From: an uncultured Oscillospiraceae bacterium
Lineage (GTDB): Bacteria; Bacillota; Clostridia; Oscillospirales; Oscillospiraceae
Direction of reading: 5' to 3'
Length of the DNA stretch: 10,904 nucleotides
NCBI GenBank assembly: GCA_934533005.1
Contig: CAKTBC010000060.1
Coordinates: 1-10,904 of the forward strand
Shown: piece by piece, positions 1 to 7,452 of the stretch
How the letters are laid out: the number at the start of each line of letters is the position of its first letter
Numbering within the stretch: position 1 is the stretch's first letter
The notes under the pieces: model-generated
Told to the model about the DNA's origin: nothing
Database searches by the model: none
What the model saw: the letters and a program-made list of their open reading frames with translations, nothing else
Position numbers and translations under genes: made by a program

Positions 1-36
1 CTGGTAGACCTTGGAAACGTCATGTAAATCGATCAT
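1..36 (-). CDS. ABC transporter ATP-binding protein, N-terminal fragment (MacB/LolD-like)
   Basis: Only the first 12 codons lie in the window: an ATG at 36-34 reading MIDLHDVSKVYQ, with no stop before the edge. This opening (M-I-x-L-x-D-V-x-K-x-Y) is typical of the first beta strand of MacB/LolD-type ABC ATPases, whose Walker A would follow about 30 residues later, outside the window. An AAGGA ribosome binding site lies at 44-48, with 7 bases to the ATG. The start is 4 bases after the adaptor stop (41-43), so the two are probably translated together. The family supplies ATP hydrolysis for tripartite-like export systems made of adaptor, ATPase and permease. The identity rests on 12 residues plus context and is an inference; the substrate cannot be told. 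Confidence 0.7.
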   Translation of the reverse strand, partial: MIDLHDVSKVYQ

Positions 37-40
37 AGCG

Positions 41-1876
41 TTATCCTTCCAGCGGCTCGCTGTCCGCGTAGGCGCCGCCGTCCCCGGCGGACGCCTCATA
101 GAAGGCGTCGCCGCCGCTCGCGTCCTCGATCCACGCATCGCCGCCGCTCGCATCGCCGTCCGAGCCGTAGTAATAGGCGTAGGGATCGTAGGCTTCCTGA
201 TAGTACACGGTCTGGCCCTCGGCGAGACCTTCAGTGATCTCCACCATGCCGCCGCCGGTAAGACCGGGGATGACCGCCGTTTCGCCGCCGAGCGTACCGG
301 TGGCGGGGTCATACGTCGTATAGACAAAAGAGCTGTCGCGCGTCTGGCGCAGCGCCTTTTCCGGGATGAGCAGAGCATTATCCACGCCCTCAATGCGGAT
401 GAGCGCCTTGGCGGTCATGCCGGGGAGCATGCGGGAATCTTTGTCGAGCGTGATCTCTACTTTATAGCTTGTGATGCCATAGCTGCTCTCGGCCGAGCGC
501 TCCACCGCCGTCACGACGCCGGAGAAGACCTCGTCGCCGATCGTGCTTACGGTGATCTGCGCCTTCTGCCCGTTCTGGACGGAGAGAATGTCCGTCTCAT
601 CCACGCTCACGGTGAGCTTCATGCTCGTATCGGACGAGAGCGTGAGGAGCTTCGTTTCGCCGCTTGCGTCGGTGCTGCTGGAAGAGGAGGCACCACCTCC
701 GGAAGAATCGGAGCCGTCCGAGCCATAGGAAGCATAGGCGTTCATCATGCCGCCGTACACGATGCCTCCGCCGCCGGCGGTGCCGGAGGCCGTGCTATCG
801 GAGGAGGCGGTCGTTTTGTCGCTGTAGTCGATGGAGGAGACGGAGCCGTCAAAGGGCGCCGTCACCGCCCCGGCGCTGTACATACCGAGCAGCGCCATGA
901 GATCCTCTTCCTTCTCCCGGCGGTCCTTGAGGACGGATTCGTAGTTCGCGCTGTAGGCCGTGTCGCTCAGATTGAAGAGATAGTTGCCCGCGTACACCAC
1001 CCGGTTCTCGGCGGTGTTGACCGAGGAGATCACGCCGGCATAGCCGGTGATGCGCAGCGGGTTGTGGATATAGAGCGTTCCTTCGCCGAGCGTGTTCCCG
1101 TCGGCGTCCTGCACGCTGGCCGCGGCGTCTGCCGCCGGGCCGTTATCGGTGAGGAGGACGGTCGCCTTGCCGCTCTGGAGCTTGTCCACCGTGCCGGGGT
1201 ACGTCTGCTCGCCCACGGTCACGCTGACCTCGTCGCCCGCGGCGAGAGATCCGGCGTCAATGTCCACGGCCATATACCCGTCGAGCGAGAGCACCGCGAG
1301 AGCGTTGTGCTCCATCATGCAGGCGGCGACGTCGTCGTCCTTCTGCGCATAGACGATCTTCACGCGGCCGTTTACGCCGGTGGATATGTACGGCTGTACC
1401 GTTTCACCGGTCGCGGCTCGCAGCTGCTCGTCGAGCTTGTCGAGCTCGGCCTGCACATCGCTCAGCGCGCCCATGACGGAGGAGAGCTCCACCGTGGCGA
1501 GCGGATCGCCCTTCTTTACGGTCTCGCCCGCCTTGACGAGAATCTTGTCGAGCTTCACACCCTTGGGAAGGACGATCTGCTGCGTATCCGCATCGGTAAG
1601 CATGCCCGAGCCGGAGACAGTTGTGCTGATGCTGCCGGTTGTGACGGTCGCTTCGCTCACGGTCGGCGCCGTCCTGCTGCCGACAGCCTCGCTGACCTTT
1701 TTCTTCGCCGCGCGCACGCCGAAGAAAATGGCGAGCGCGAGCACCACGACGATCGAGACCGTCACGATGATGCGGCAGCGCTTTTTGCGCTGCTTTTCGC
1801 GCTGGATCGAGGCAAACAGCGCCTGATCCCGATCCCCGGTTTGCTCCGGGGCGGACGTTACATTTTTTTCATCCAT
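41..1876 (-). CDS. Efflux transporter adaptor (membrane-fusion protein, HlyD/MacA-like)
   Basis: This 611-residue protein is probably the extracytoplasmic adaptor of an ABC efflux pump. It has a charged cytoplasmic N-terminus (1-35), one membrane anchor (about 36-54) and a first lipoyl half-motif near 101-131 (ILVKAGETVKKGDPLATVE). A helix follows (132-157), then a beta-rich insert (about 163-308), a second helix (310-335) and the second lipoyl half (AVTAPFDGSVSSID, 337-350). A Gly/Ser-rich stretch (353-406), a beta-barrel (about 407-495, with the adaptor-typical LPGMTAKALI), a membrane-proximal domain (500-560) and a low-complexity acidic tail complete it. The frame is open to a TTG at 1978, but the ATG at 1876 has an AGGAG site 9 bases upstream and avoids the upstream terminator, so I chose it. 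I saw no convincing promoter in 1877-1976. The next gene starts like an ABC ATPase. The family call is firm; cargo is unknown. Confidence 0.85.
   Translation of the reverse strand: MDEKNVTSAPEQTGDRDQALFASIQREKQRKKRCRIIVTVSIVVVLALAIFFGVRAAKKKVSEAVGSRTAPTVSEATVTTGSISTTVSGSGMLTDADTQQIVLPKGVKLDKILVKAGETVKKGDPLATVELSSVMGALSDVQAELDKLDEQLRAATGETVQPYISTGVNGRVKIVYAQKDDDVAACMMEHNALAVLSLDGYMAVDIDAGSLAAGDEVSVTVGEQTYPGTVDKLQSGKATVLLTDNGPAADAAASVQDADGNTLGEGTLYIHNPLRITGYAGVISSVNTAENRVVYAGNYLFNLSDTAYSANYESVLKDRREKEEDLMALLGMYSAGAVTAPFDGSVSSIDYSDKTTASSDSTASGTAGGGGIVYGGMMNAYASYGSDGSDSSGGGASSSSSTDASGETKLLTLSSDTSMKLTVSVDETDILSVQNGQKAQITVSTIGDEVFSGVVTAVERSAESSYGITSYKVEITLDKDSRMLPGMTAKALIRIEGVDNALLIPEKALRQTRDSSFVYTTYDPATGTLGGETAVIPGLTGGGMVEITEGLAEGQTVYYQEAYDPYAYYYGSDGDASGGDAWIEDASGGDAFYEASAGDGGAYADSEPLEG
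104..154 (-). repeat. Short direct repeat in the adaptor tail (DASGGDA twice)
   Basis: Two 20-base copies of GCRTCGCCGCCGCTCGCRTC (plus-strand reading) lie at 105-124 and 135-154, 30 bases apart. They encode DASGGDA at residues 585-591 and 575-581 of the adaptor. A degenerate third copy may lie near 71-96. The 30-base period keeps frame, so copy-number change would lengthen or shorten the tail without breaking the gene. Confidence 0.8.
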
Positions 1877-1885
1877 ACGTTTGTT

Positions 1886-1890
1886 CTCCT
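1886..1890 (-). promoter_or_regulatory. Ribosome binding site that fixes the adaptor start
   Basis: The minus strand reads AGGAG here, 9 bases before the ATG at 1876-1874. It decides between this start and the longer open frame from a TTG at 1978, which has no ribosome binding site and lies inside the terminator stem. Confidence 0.8.
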
Positions 1891-1976
1891 GAAATTCCAA
1901 GATTTTTCTGGATAAGACATTTCTTAGACGTGCTGAAACGGAATTTGGTTCATCTCGCTGATAACAATATGGTAAC

Positions 1977-2006
1977 AAACCCCGCTTTAAAAATAAAGCG
2001 AGGTTT
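1977..2006 (-). terminator. Intrinsic terminator of the hprK-dnaE operon
   Basis: A 13-pair stem joins 1977-1989 to 1994-2006 around a 4-base loop, 31 bases after the dnaE stop. In the minus-strand RNA all positions pair, including a U-G wobble between 2001 and 1982. In plus-strand RNA that pair would be a C-A mismatch, which favours action on minus-strand transcripts. The arm ends in GGGGUUUGUU, a short U-rich tail, so termination may be moderate and some reading into the adaptor gene is possible. Confidence 0.75.
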
Positions 2007-2036
2007 ATTTTAAGACTTTATTAAATTGCGGGACCG

Positions 2037-5000
2037 TCACTTCACAACGACGTTCTCCTTGCCGCACTTTTCTTCGAGTTCGGCGACGAACGCCGGGTGG
2101 ATGAGGCACGGCGCGCCGAGGCGCTTTTTCGTATCCTCCATATAAAGGACGATCCGCTCGTTCCCGGGGAACATCGTGAGCAGAAGCTTCACCCTCCGGC
2201 AGAGCGGGTGATCCGCGCTCGGAATGCGCACGTAGAGCGTGCGCGGCTTCCCATCCGGCTTTGCCGCCGGAGAAGCGGGAACGGCGGTGCGGCCCGGCAC
2301 GTCCAGATCGGAGAGCGGGCGGATGGAGTCCACCATGAGCTGCGGCTCCTTTTCGTCGCGCAGGGAGATTTTCCCGCGCACGAGAAGGGGCGCTGCGTCC
2401 TGCACATAACTGCCGCCGGCGTCGAGCGCGCGTTGGAACGCCAGAAGCTCCATCGAGCCGGTGTCGTCCTCAAGCTGGATATAGCTCATGAGGGTGTTAT
2501 TGCGCGTCGTGCGCGTTTTATAGCTCGCCACGACGCCGGCGATGAGAACCTCCTGCCCGTCGCGGAAGCGCTGGGGATCCCCCTCGGCAAAGTCGTTCAC
2601 GATCGCGCCGATGGCGACCGCGCCGACGTCACGCGCCCGGTCGCGATAATCGTCCATCGGGTGGCCGGTGAGATAGAGCCCGGTCGTTTCGCGCTCCATC
2701 GTCATGAGCTCCTGCCGCGTAAATTCCGGCACGTCCGGCAGCGGAATGGTACGGACGCTCTCGCTTTCGGAATCGCCGCCCATGCCGAAGAGATCGAGCT
2801 GGCCGGCAATATTTTTGCGGCTGTCGGCGGTGACGCTGTCGATGATCGGCCCCGAGGCCGTGAGCAGCGCCCGGCGCTTGAAGCCGAGCGAATCGAACGC
2901 CCCGGCCTTGATGAGCGACTCGACGGCGCGGCGGTTCAGATCGCGCGGCACCATCCGGCGGCAGAACTCGTCGAGCGTGCGGAACGGCCCGCCGCTCTCG
3001 CGCTCGGCCTTGAGCTCTTCGATGAAGCCCCAGCCGATACCCTTGATGGCGACGAGACCAAAACGGATGTTCTCGCCCGCGACGGTGAAGTCCGCGTCCG
3101 ACTCGTTCACGTCCGGGGGCAGGAGCTTTATGCCCATGTCACGGCACTCGGCGATATACTCGGCGACCTTTGTGCTGTTATCGAGCACGCTCGTGAGCAG
3201 CGCCGCCATGTATTCGCGCGGGTGGTGGCATTTCATGTACGCCGTGCGGTACGTGACGAACGCATACGAAACGGCGTGCGCTTTGTTGAAGGCGTAGTTC
3301 GCAAAATCGACGATCTCGTCATAAATGCTGCCCGCGATGTCCTCGGGCACGCCGTTCACGACGCAGCCGGGGATGTTTCGCGCCGGATCGCCGTGGATGA
3401 AGGCGACGCGCTCGGCATCGATGACGGCGTGCTTTTTCTTGCTCATCGCACGGCGGATGACGTCCGCCTGGCCGAGCGAGTATCCGGCAAGCTCCCGGAA
3501 CACCTGCTGCACCTGCTCCTGATAGACCATACAGCCGTAGGTGACGCCGAGGATCGGCTCGAGCTTCGGGTGCTTATAGCGGATCTTTTCCGGGTGCTGG
3601 CTGCACTCGAGGAATTTCGGAATGCTGTCCATCGGGCCGGGACGGTAGAGCGCGATGACGGCGGTGATATCCTCGAGAGACTTTGGCCGAAGCGCGGCGC
3701 ACACGCCCGTGATGCCCGCCGATTCGAGCTGGAATACGCCGGAGGTCTTTCCCGCGGCGAGCATGTCGAACACCGCGGGATCGTCCATTGGGATGGTGTC
3801 GATGGAGAAGTTTGGCTCTTTTCGCCGGACAAGCTTGGCCGCGTCCTCCAGTACCGTGAGGTTGCGAAGGCCGAGAAAGTCCATTTTCAGAAGCCCCAGC
3901 TCTTCGAGCGTCGTCATCGTGTACTGCGTGACGGGGTTGCCGTCGTTCGTGGCGAGCGGGACATATTCGTATACCGGCCGGTGCGTGATGACGACGCCGG
4001 CGGCGTGGGTCGAGGCGTGGCGCGGCATGCCCTCGAGAGCACGGGCGGTGTCGATGAGATTTTTGACCTTCTCGTCGCTCTCGTACATGTCCTTGAGAGG
4101 CTTGGAGAGCTTGAGCGCTTCGTCGAGCGTCATGTTGAGCGCGCCCGGGCCGCTCGGTACCTGCTTGGCGACGGCGTCCGTTTCCGCGTAGCTGATGCTC
4201 AGCGCGCGGCCTACGTCGCGAATGGCCATGCGCGCGGCCATCGTGCCGAAGGTGACGATCTGTGCCACGTGATCTGCGCCGTACTTGCGCGTTACGTAGT
4301 CGATAACCTCGCCGCGGCGGCGCACGCAGAAGTCCATGTCGATATCGGGCATGCTCACGCGCTCGGGGTTTAAAAACCGCTCGAAGAAGAGCGAGTACCG
4401 GATGGGGTCAACGTCCGTGATGCCGAGCGTATAGGAGACCATGCTGCCCGCGGCGCTGCCGCGTCCCGGCCCGACGGGGATGCCGTGGCTTTTCGCATAG
4501 TGGACAAAGTCCCAGACGATGAGAAAGTAATCCACGAAGCCCATACGGTGGATCATGTCGAGCTCGTACTGGAGCTGCGCTTCCATTTCGCTTGTGCCGC
4601 TCTCACCGTAGCGCCTCTCGTATCCCTCGCGGCAGAGGCGCGTGAGATAAGCGAAGCTGTCGGTCTCGCTCTCCGGGAGCTTGTATTCCGGCAGGTGGTA
4701 GTGGCCGAATTCAAAATCGTACTGGCAGCGCGCGGCGATCTCCTCGGTGACGTCCGCGGCCTGCGGCTCTTCGGGGAAGAGCGCGCGCATCTCCTCCTCG
4801 CTCTTGAGATAGAGCTCGGGGGAGGAGAATTTCATCCGGTCGGGATCGTCCACGGTCTTGCCGGTCTGGATGCAGAGAAGAACGTCCTGATTGCGGGCGT
4901 CTTCCTTATTAATATAATGTGCGTCGTTCGTCACGACGAGAGGGATGCCCGTTTCGCGGGAGAGACGGCGCAGCCCGAGCGCGGCCTTGCGCTCATCGGG

Positions 5001-5534
5001 GATGCCGTGATCCTGAATCTCCAGAAAAAAGTCCTCGCCGAAGAGCTCGCACAGTTCAAGCGCTTTTTTCTTCGCGCCCTCGTAATCGTCTGCGACAATG
5101 TGCCGGGAGAGATAGCCCGCGAGACAGCCGGAAAGGCAGATGAGCCCTTCGGCGTGCTCGTGCAGGAGCGCCCAGTCGATGCGCGGCTTGATATAAAATC
5201 CGTCGGTGAAGCCGCAGGAGACGAGATAGCAGAGATTGCGGTAGCCGACGTCGTTTTTGCACAGGAGAATGAGGTGGGAATACTCGTTGTCGACACCGTG
5301 CTCGCGGTCAAAGCGGGAGCGCGGCGCAACGTACACCTCGCAGCCGATGATCGGACGGATGCCTTCGGCGAGGCACGCGCGGTAAAAAGAGACCGCGCCG
5401 TACATCACGCCGTGGTCGGTGACGGCAAGCGCCGTCTGCCCCAGCTCCCTGGCGCGGTGCGCCAGCTCCTTGATGCGGCAGGCGCCGTCAAGCAGGGAGT
5501 ATTCCGTATGCACGTGCAGATGGACAAAGCCCAT
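2037..5534 (-). CDS. dnaE: DNA polymerase III alpha subunit DnaE
   Basis: DnaE extends DNA chains at the replication fork. In Firmicutes it usually works beside PolC, taking over RNA primers. The 1165 residues show an N-terminal PHP domain (HLHVHTEYSLLDG, 5-17; candidate metal ligands H7, H9, D16, H41, E66, H87, C137, D204, H206). The C-family polymerase core follows, with catalytic aspartates in MPDIDMDF (D397, D399) and KMDFLGL (D552). Then come a helix-hairpin-helix region (about 822-884), a clamp-binding motif QLDLF (912-916), an OB fold (about 995-1072) and a C-terminal domain (about 1090-1165). Length and domain order fit an intact clostridial DnaE. The start has an AAGGAG site (5541-5546), 6 bases upstream, and lies 1 base after the whiA stop, which suggests translational coupling. 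The family is certain; assignment to the PolC-companion subtype is inference, since polC is not in view. Confidence 0.97.
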   Translation of the reverse strand: MGFVHLHVHTEYSLLDGACRIKELAHRARELGQTALAVTDHGVMYGAVSFYRACLAEGIRPIIGCEVYVAPRSRFDREHGVDNEYSHLILLCKNDVGYRNLCYLVSCGFTDGFYIKPRIDWALLHEHAEGLICLSGCLAGYLSRHIVADDYEGAKKKALELCELFGEDFFLEIQDHGIPDERKAALGLRRLSRETGIPLVVTNDAHYINKEDARNQDVLLCIQTGKTVDDPDRMKFSSPELYLKSEEEMRALFPEEPQAADVTEEIAARCQYDFEFGHYHLPEYKLPESETDSFAYLTRLCREGYERRYGESGTSEMEAQLQYELDMIHRMGFVDYFLIVWDFVHYAKSHGIPVGPGRGSAAGSMVSYTLGITDVDPIRYSLFFERFLNPERVSMPDIDMDFCVRRRGEVIDYVTRKYGADHVAQIVTFGTMAARMAIRDVGRALSISYAETDAVAKQVPSGPGALNMTLDEALKLSKPLKDMYESDEKVKNLIDTARALEGMPRHASTHAAGVVITHRPVYEYVPLATNDGNPVTQYTMTTLEELGLLKMDFLGLRNLTVLEDAAKLVRRKEPNFSIDTIPMDDPAVFDMLAAGKTSGVFQLESAGITGVCAALRPKSLEDITAVIALYRPGPMDSIPKFLECSQHPEKIRYKHPKLEPILGVTYGCMVYQEQVQQVFRELAGYSLGQADVIRRAMSKKKHAVIDAERVAFIHGDPARNIPGCVVNGVPEDIAGSIYDEIVDFANYAFNKAHAVSYAFVTYRTAYMKCHHPREYMAALLTSVLDNSTKVAEYIAECRDMGIKLLPPDVNESDADFTVAGENIRFGLVAIKGIGWGFIEELKAERESGGPFRTLDEFCRRMVPRDLNRRAVESLIKAGAFDSLGFKRRALLTASGPIIDSVTADSRKNIAGQLDLFGMGGDSESESVRTIPLPDVPEFTRQELMTMERETTGLYLTGHPMDDYRDRARDVGAVAIGAIVNDFAEGDPQRFRDGQEVLIAGVVASYKTRTTRNNTLMSYIQLEDDTGSMELLAFQRALDAGGSYVQDAAPLLVRGKISLRDEKEPQLMVDSIRPLSDLDVPGRTAVPASPAAKPDGKPRTLYVRIPSADHPLCRRVKLLLTMFPGNERIVLYMEDTKKRLGAPCLIHPAFVAELEEKCGKENVVVK

Positions 5535-5535
5535 A

Positions 5536-6426
5536 TTAGTCTCCTTTGTATTCGAGCAGTTTCTTCAGCCGGTGACTCATGCAGCTTTTGGACACCGGGG
5601 GGCTGGCGAGCCGCGCAAGATCGGCGAGACTCGACTCGGGGTTCGCGATGCGCAGCATGGCCGTTTCCTGCAAGGTATCCGGGAGCGTGTCGAGCCCGTA
5701 TTTCCGGTCGAGCTCGCGGATGGCGTCAAGCTGCTCCTGCGCGGCGAGAACGATCTTGTCGGCGTTGGCGCTGTCGCAGTTGACGCGGCGGTTGACGGCG
5801 TTTCGCATATCCTTCTGCATCTTCGCCTGCATGATGCCCATGGCGGCGAGCGGCGCGCCGATCGTTGTGAGCACATCTTCAATGGCTTCGGACTGCTTGA
5901 AATAGGTGATGTAACCGCCGCCGCGCGCGGCGTCCTTTGGCGCAAAGCCCATTTCCAGCATGAGACGGAACGCCTCGCGGCTCACGCTCGGGTGGCTTGT
6001 GAGGAGTTCCATGTGGTAGCGCTTGTCCGGGTCGGTCACGCTGCCGCCCGCGAGAAACGCCCCGCGGAAAAAGCTCTGCCGGCAGCAGTCGGTTTCGAGC
6101 ATGCCATAGTTGATGTGGTGGGAAACGGCGCTCTCCTGTCCGAACGCGGCAAGGATCGCGAGGATCTTCTCCGGTGCGGTGATGAGGAATGTGCGCTTGC
6201 CCACCGCGCTCTCCGGCGGCACATGGTCAAACGAGAGTGCAAACGCGCGCCGGAAAAGCTTCGGCAGGCGCTGAGCAAAGGCGTCGTTCGCCGTGATGAT
6301 GCGGATCTCGCGCCGGTCGAACGTGTGGCAGTATAAAAGTACGCCGTAGGCCTCGGCCAGCGCGCAGCAGGTGCGGTTGAGCGGGACGCGGCACAGCTCG
6401 TTTTTGGCTTCGGACGAAAAGGACAT
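5536..6426 (-). CDS. whiA: DNA-binding protein WhiA
   Basis: WhiA is a DNA-binding protein found across Gram-positive bacteria. In Streptomyces it activates sporulation and division genes; in Bacillus it affects division and chromosome segregation. The 296 residues show the WhiA N-terminal domain (about 1-90) and a degenerate LAGLIDADG homing-endonuclease-like domain with the hallmark RGAFLAGGSVTDP (121-133). A C-terminal helix-turn-helix (about 245-292) carries PPVSKSCMSHRLKKL, a close match to the family. Length is normal. The start follows an AAGGGG site at 6435-6440, with 8 bases of spacing. It sits 21 bases after yvcK and 1 base before dnaE, in the usual rapZ-yvcK-whiA order. In B. subtilis crh follows whiA; here dnaE does. 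Confidence 0.97.
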   Translation of the reverse strand: MSFSSEAKNELCRVPLNRTCCALAEAYGVLLYCHTFDRREIRIITANDAFAQRLPKLFRRAFALSFDHVPPESAVGKRTFLITAPEKILAILAAFGQESAVSHHINYGMLETDCCRQSFFRGAFLAGGSVTDPDKRYHMELLTSHPSVSREAFRLMLEMGFAPKDAARGGGYITYFKQSEAIEDVLTTIGAPLAAMGIMQAKMQKDMRNAVNRRVNCDSANADKIVLAAQEQLDAIRELDRKYGLDTLPDTLQETAMLRIANPESSLADLARLASPPVSKSCMSHRLKKLLEYKGD

Positions 6427-6447
6427 GGGAAAAACCCCTTTGTGTGT

Positions 6448-7452
6448 TTATCCGTAAATGCGGGTGGGGGAGGCTTCGCGGTAAAGATCGCGCAGCGCCG
6501 CGGCAAGCGCGGCGGGATCGTGGCGCACGAGCGCCTTTTCCCAGAGCGCCACGGGCGCATACCGGACGGTGACGCCGAGCGCGGCGAGCGCTTTCTCGTC
6601 CGCCGTGATGGGGACGGCGCCTTCGCGGAGATACCCCTCCTGCGCCTCGGGCGGGATGGGAAGGTTATTTACAAGCGTATAGTCGAAAAGCCCCTCGCCG
6701 CCGTGGTCGAAGAGCGCGCGGACGTGATCGACGGCAGTATACCCCGCGGTCTCGCCGCTTTGCGTCATGAGATTCATGACATAGACCTTGACGGCGTCCG
6801 ACTCGTGGATCGCCTCGCGGATGCCGGAGACGAGAAGGTTCGGAATGACGCTCGTATAAAGGCTGCCGGGGCCGAGCACGATGAGATCGGCCTCGCGGAT
6901 GGCGTCGAGACAGGCGGGAAGCGCCGCCGGGTGCTCCGGCGAGAGATACGCCCGCACGATGCGCCGTGTGAGATTCTTTTTGTATTCGGCGATCTGCGAT
7001 TCACCCGTGACGGTCACGCCGTCGTCAAAATCGGCGAGGAGCTGCACATTCTCGTTCGTGACCGGCAGGACGCGCCCGGTGATGGCAAGCACCTCGCTCA
7101 TGCGCGCGACGGCCTCGTCGAAGGTATCGCACATGCCGTTGAGCGCGGCGAGAAAGAGATTGCCGAAGCTCTGGCCGCGCAGCGCGCCGTCCTGGAACCG
7201 GTAGGCAAGCAGCGCTTCCATTGTCGGCTCGGTGTTTGCGAGCGCCTGCAGGCAGTTTCGGATGTCGCCGGGCGGGAGCATGCCGAGCTCCTGCCGGAGC
7301 ACACCGCTGCCGCCGCCGTTGTCCATCACGGTGACGATGGCGGTGATGGACGGCGAAATGCGCTTCAAGCCGCGCAGCATGGTGGAAAGCCCGGTGCCGC
7401 CGCCGATGGCGGCGATCTTAATGTCCGGGCGGCGGGAAATTCGCTTTTTCAT
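6448..7452 (-). CDS. yvcK: Gluconeogenesis factor YvcK (UDP-sugar-binding, CofD-like fold)
   Basis: YvcK is a cytoplasmic regulator needed in B. subtilis for growth on gluconeogenic carbon sources and for normal cell shape. It binds UDP-sugars such as UDP-GlcNAc and is related to the CofD transferases. The 334 residues show the nucleotide-binding loop IGGGTGLS (16-23), the conserved DNGGGSG (44-50), PPGDIRNCL (60-68), GPGSLYTSVIPNLL (194-207) and NLMTQSGET (227-235). Length is normal. The ATG overlaps the rapZ stop by 4 bases (ATGA), with a GAGGG site at 7463-7467. This overlap suggests coupled translation with RapZ, another protein tied to amino-sugar metabolism. Confidence 0.96.
   Translation of the reverse strand: MKKRISRRPDIKIAAIGGGTGLSTMLRGLKRISPSITAIVTVMDNGGGSGVLRQELGMLPPGDIRNCLQALANTEPTMEALLAYRFQDGALRGQSFGNLFLAALNGMCDTFDEAVARMSEVLAITGRVLPVTNENVQLLADFDDGVTVTGESQIAEYKKNLTRRIVRAYLSPEHPAALPACLDAIREADLIVLGPGSLYTSVIPNLLVSGIREAIHESDAVKVYVMNLMTQSGETAGYTAVDHVRALFDHGGEGLFDYTLVNNLPIPPEAQEGYLREGAVPITADEKALAALGVTVRYAPVALWEKALVRHDPAALAAALRDLYREASPTRIYG

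Noticed and set aside
1921..1942. Possible weak promoter for the adaptor gene on the minus strand (TTTCAG and TTATCC-like hexamers, 17 bases apart, near 1939-1911).
   Set aside because: Both hexamers are poor matches. Read-through from the dnaE operon or a regulated promoter are as likely, so no promoter is annotated.
1877..1978. Longer adaptor start at a TTG at 1978.
   Set aside because: It has no ribosome binding site, would place 34 atypical residues before a good N-terminus, and begins inside the dnaE terminator stem.
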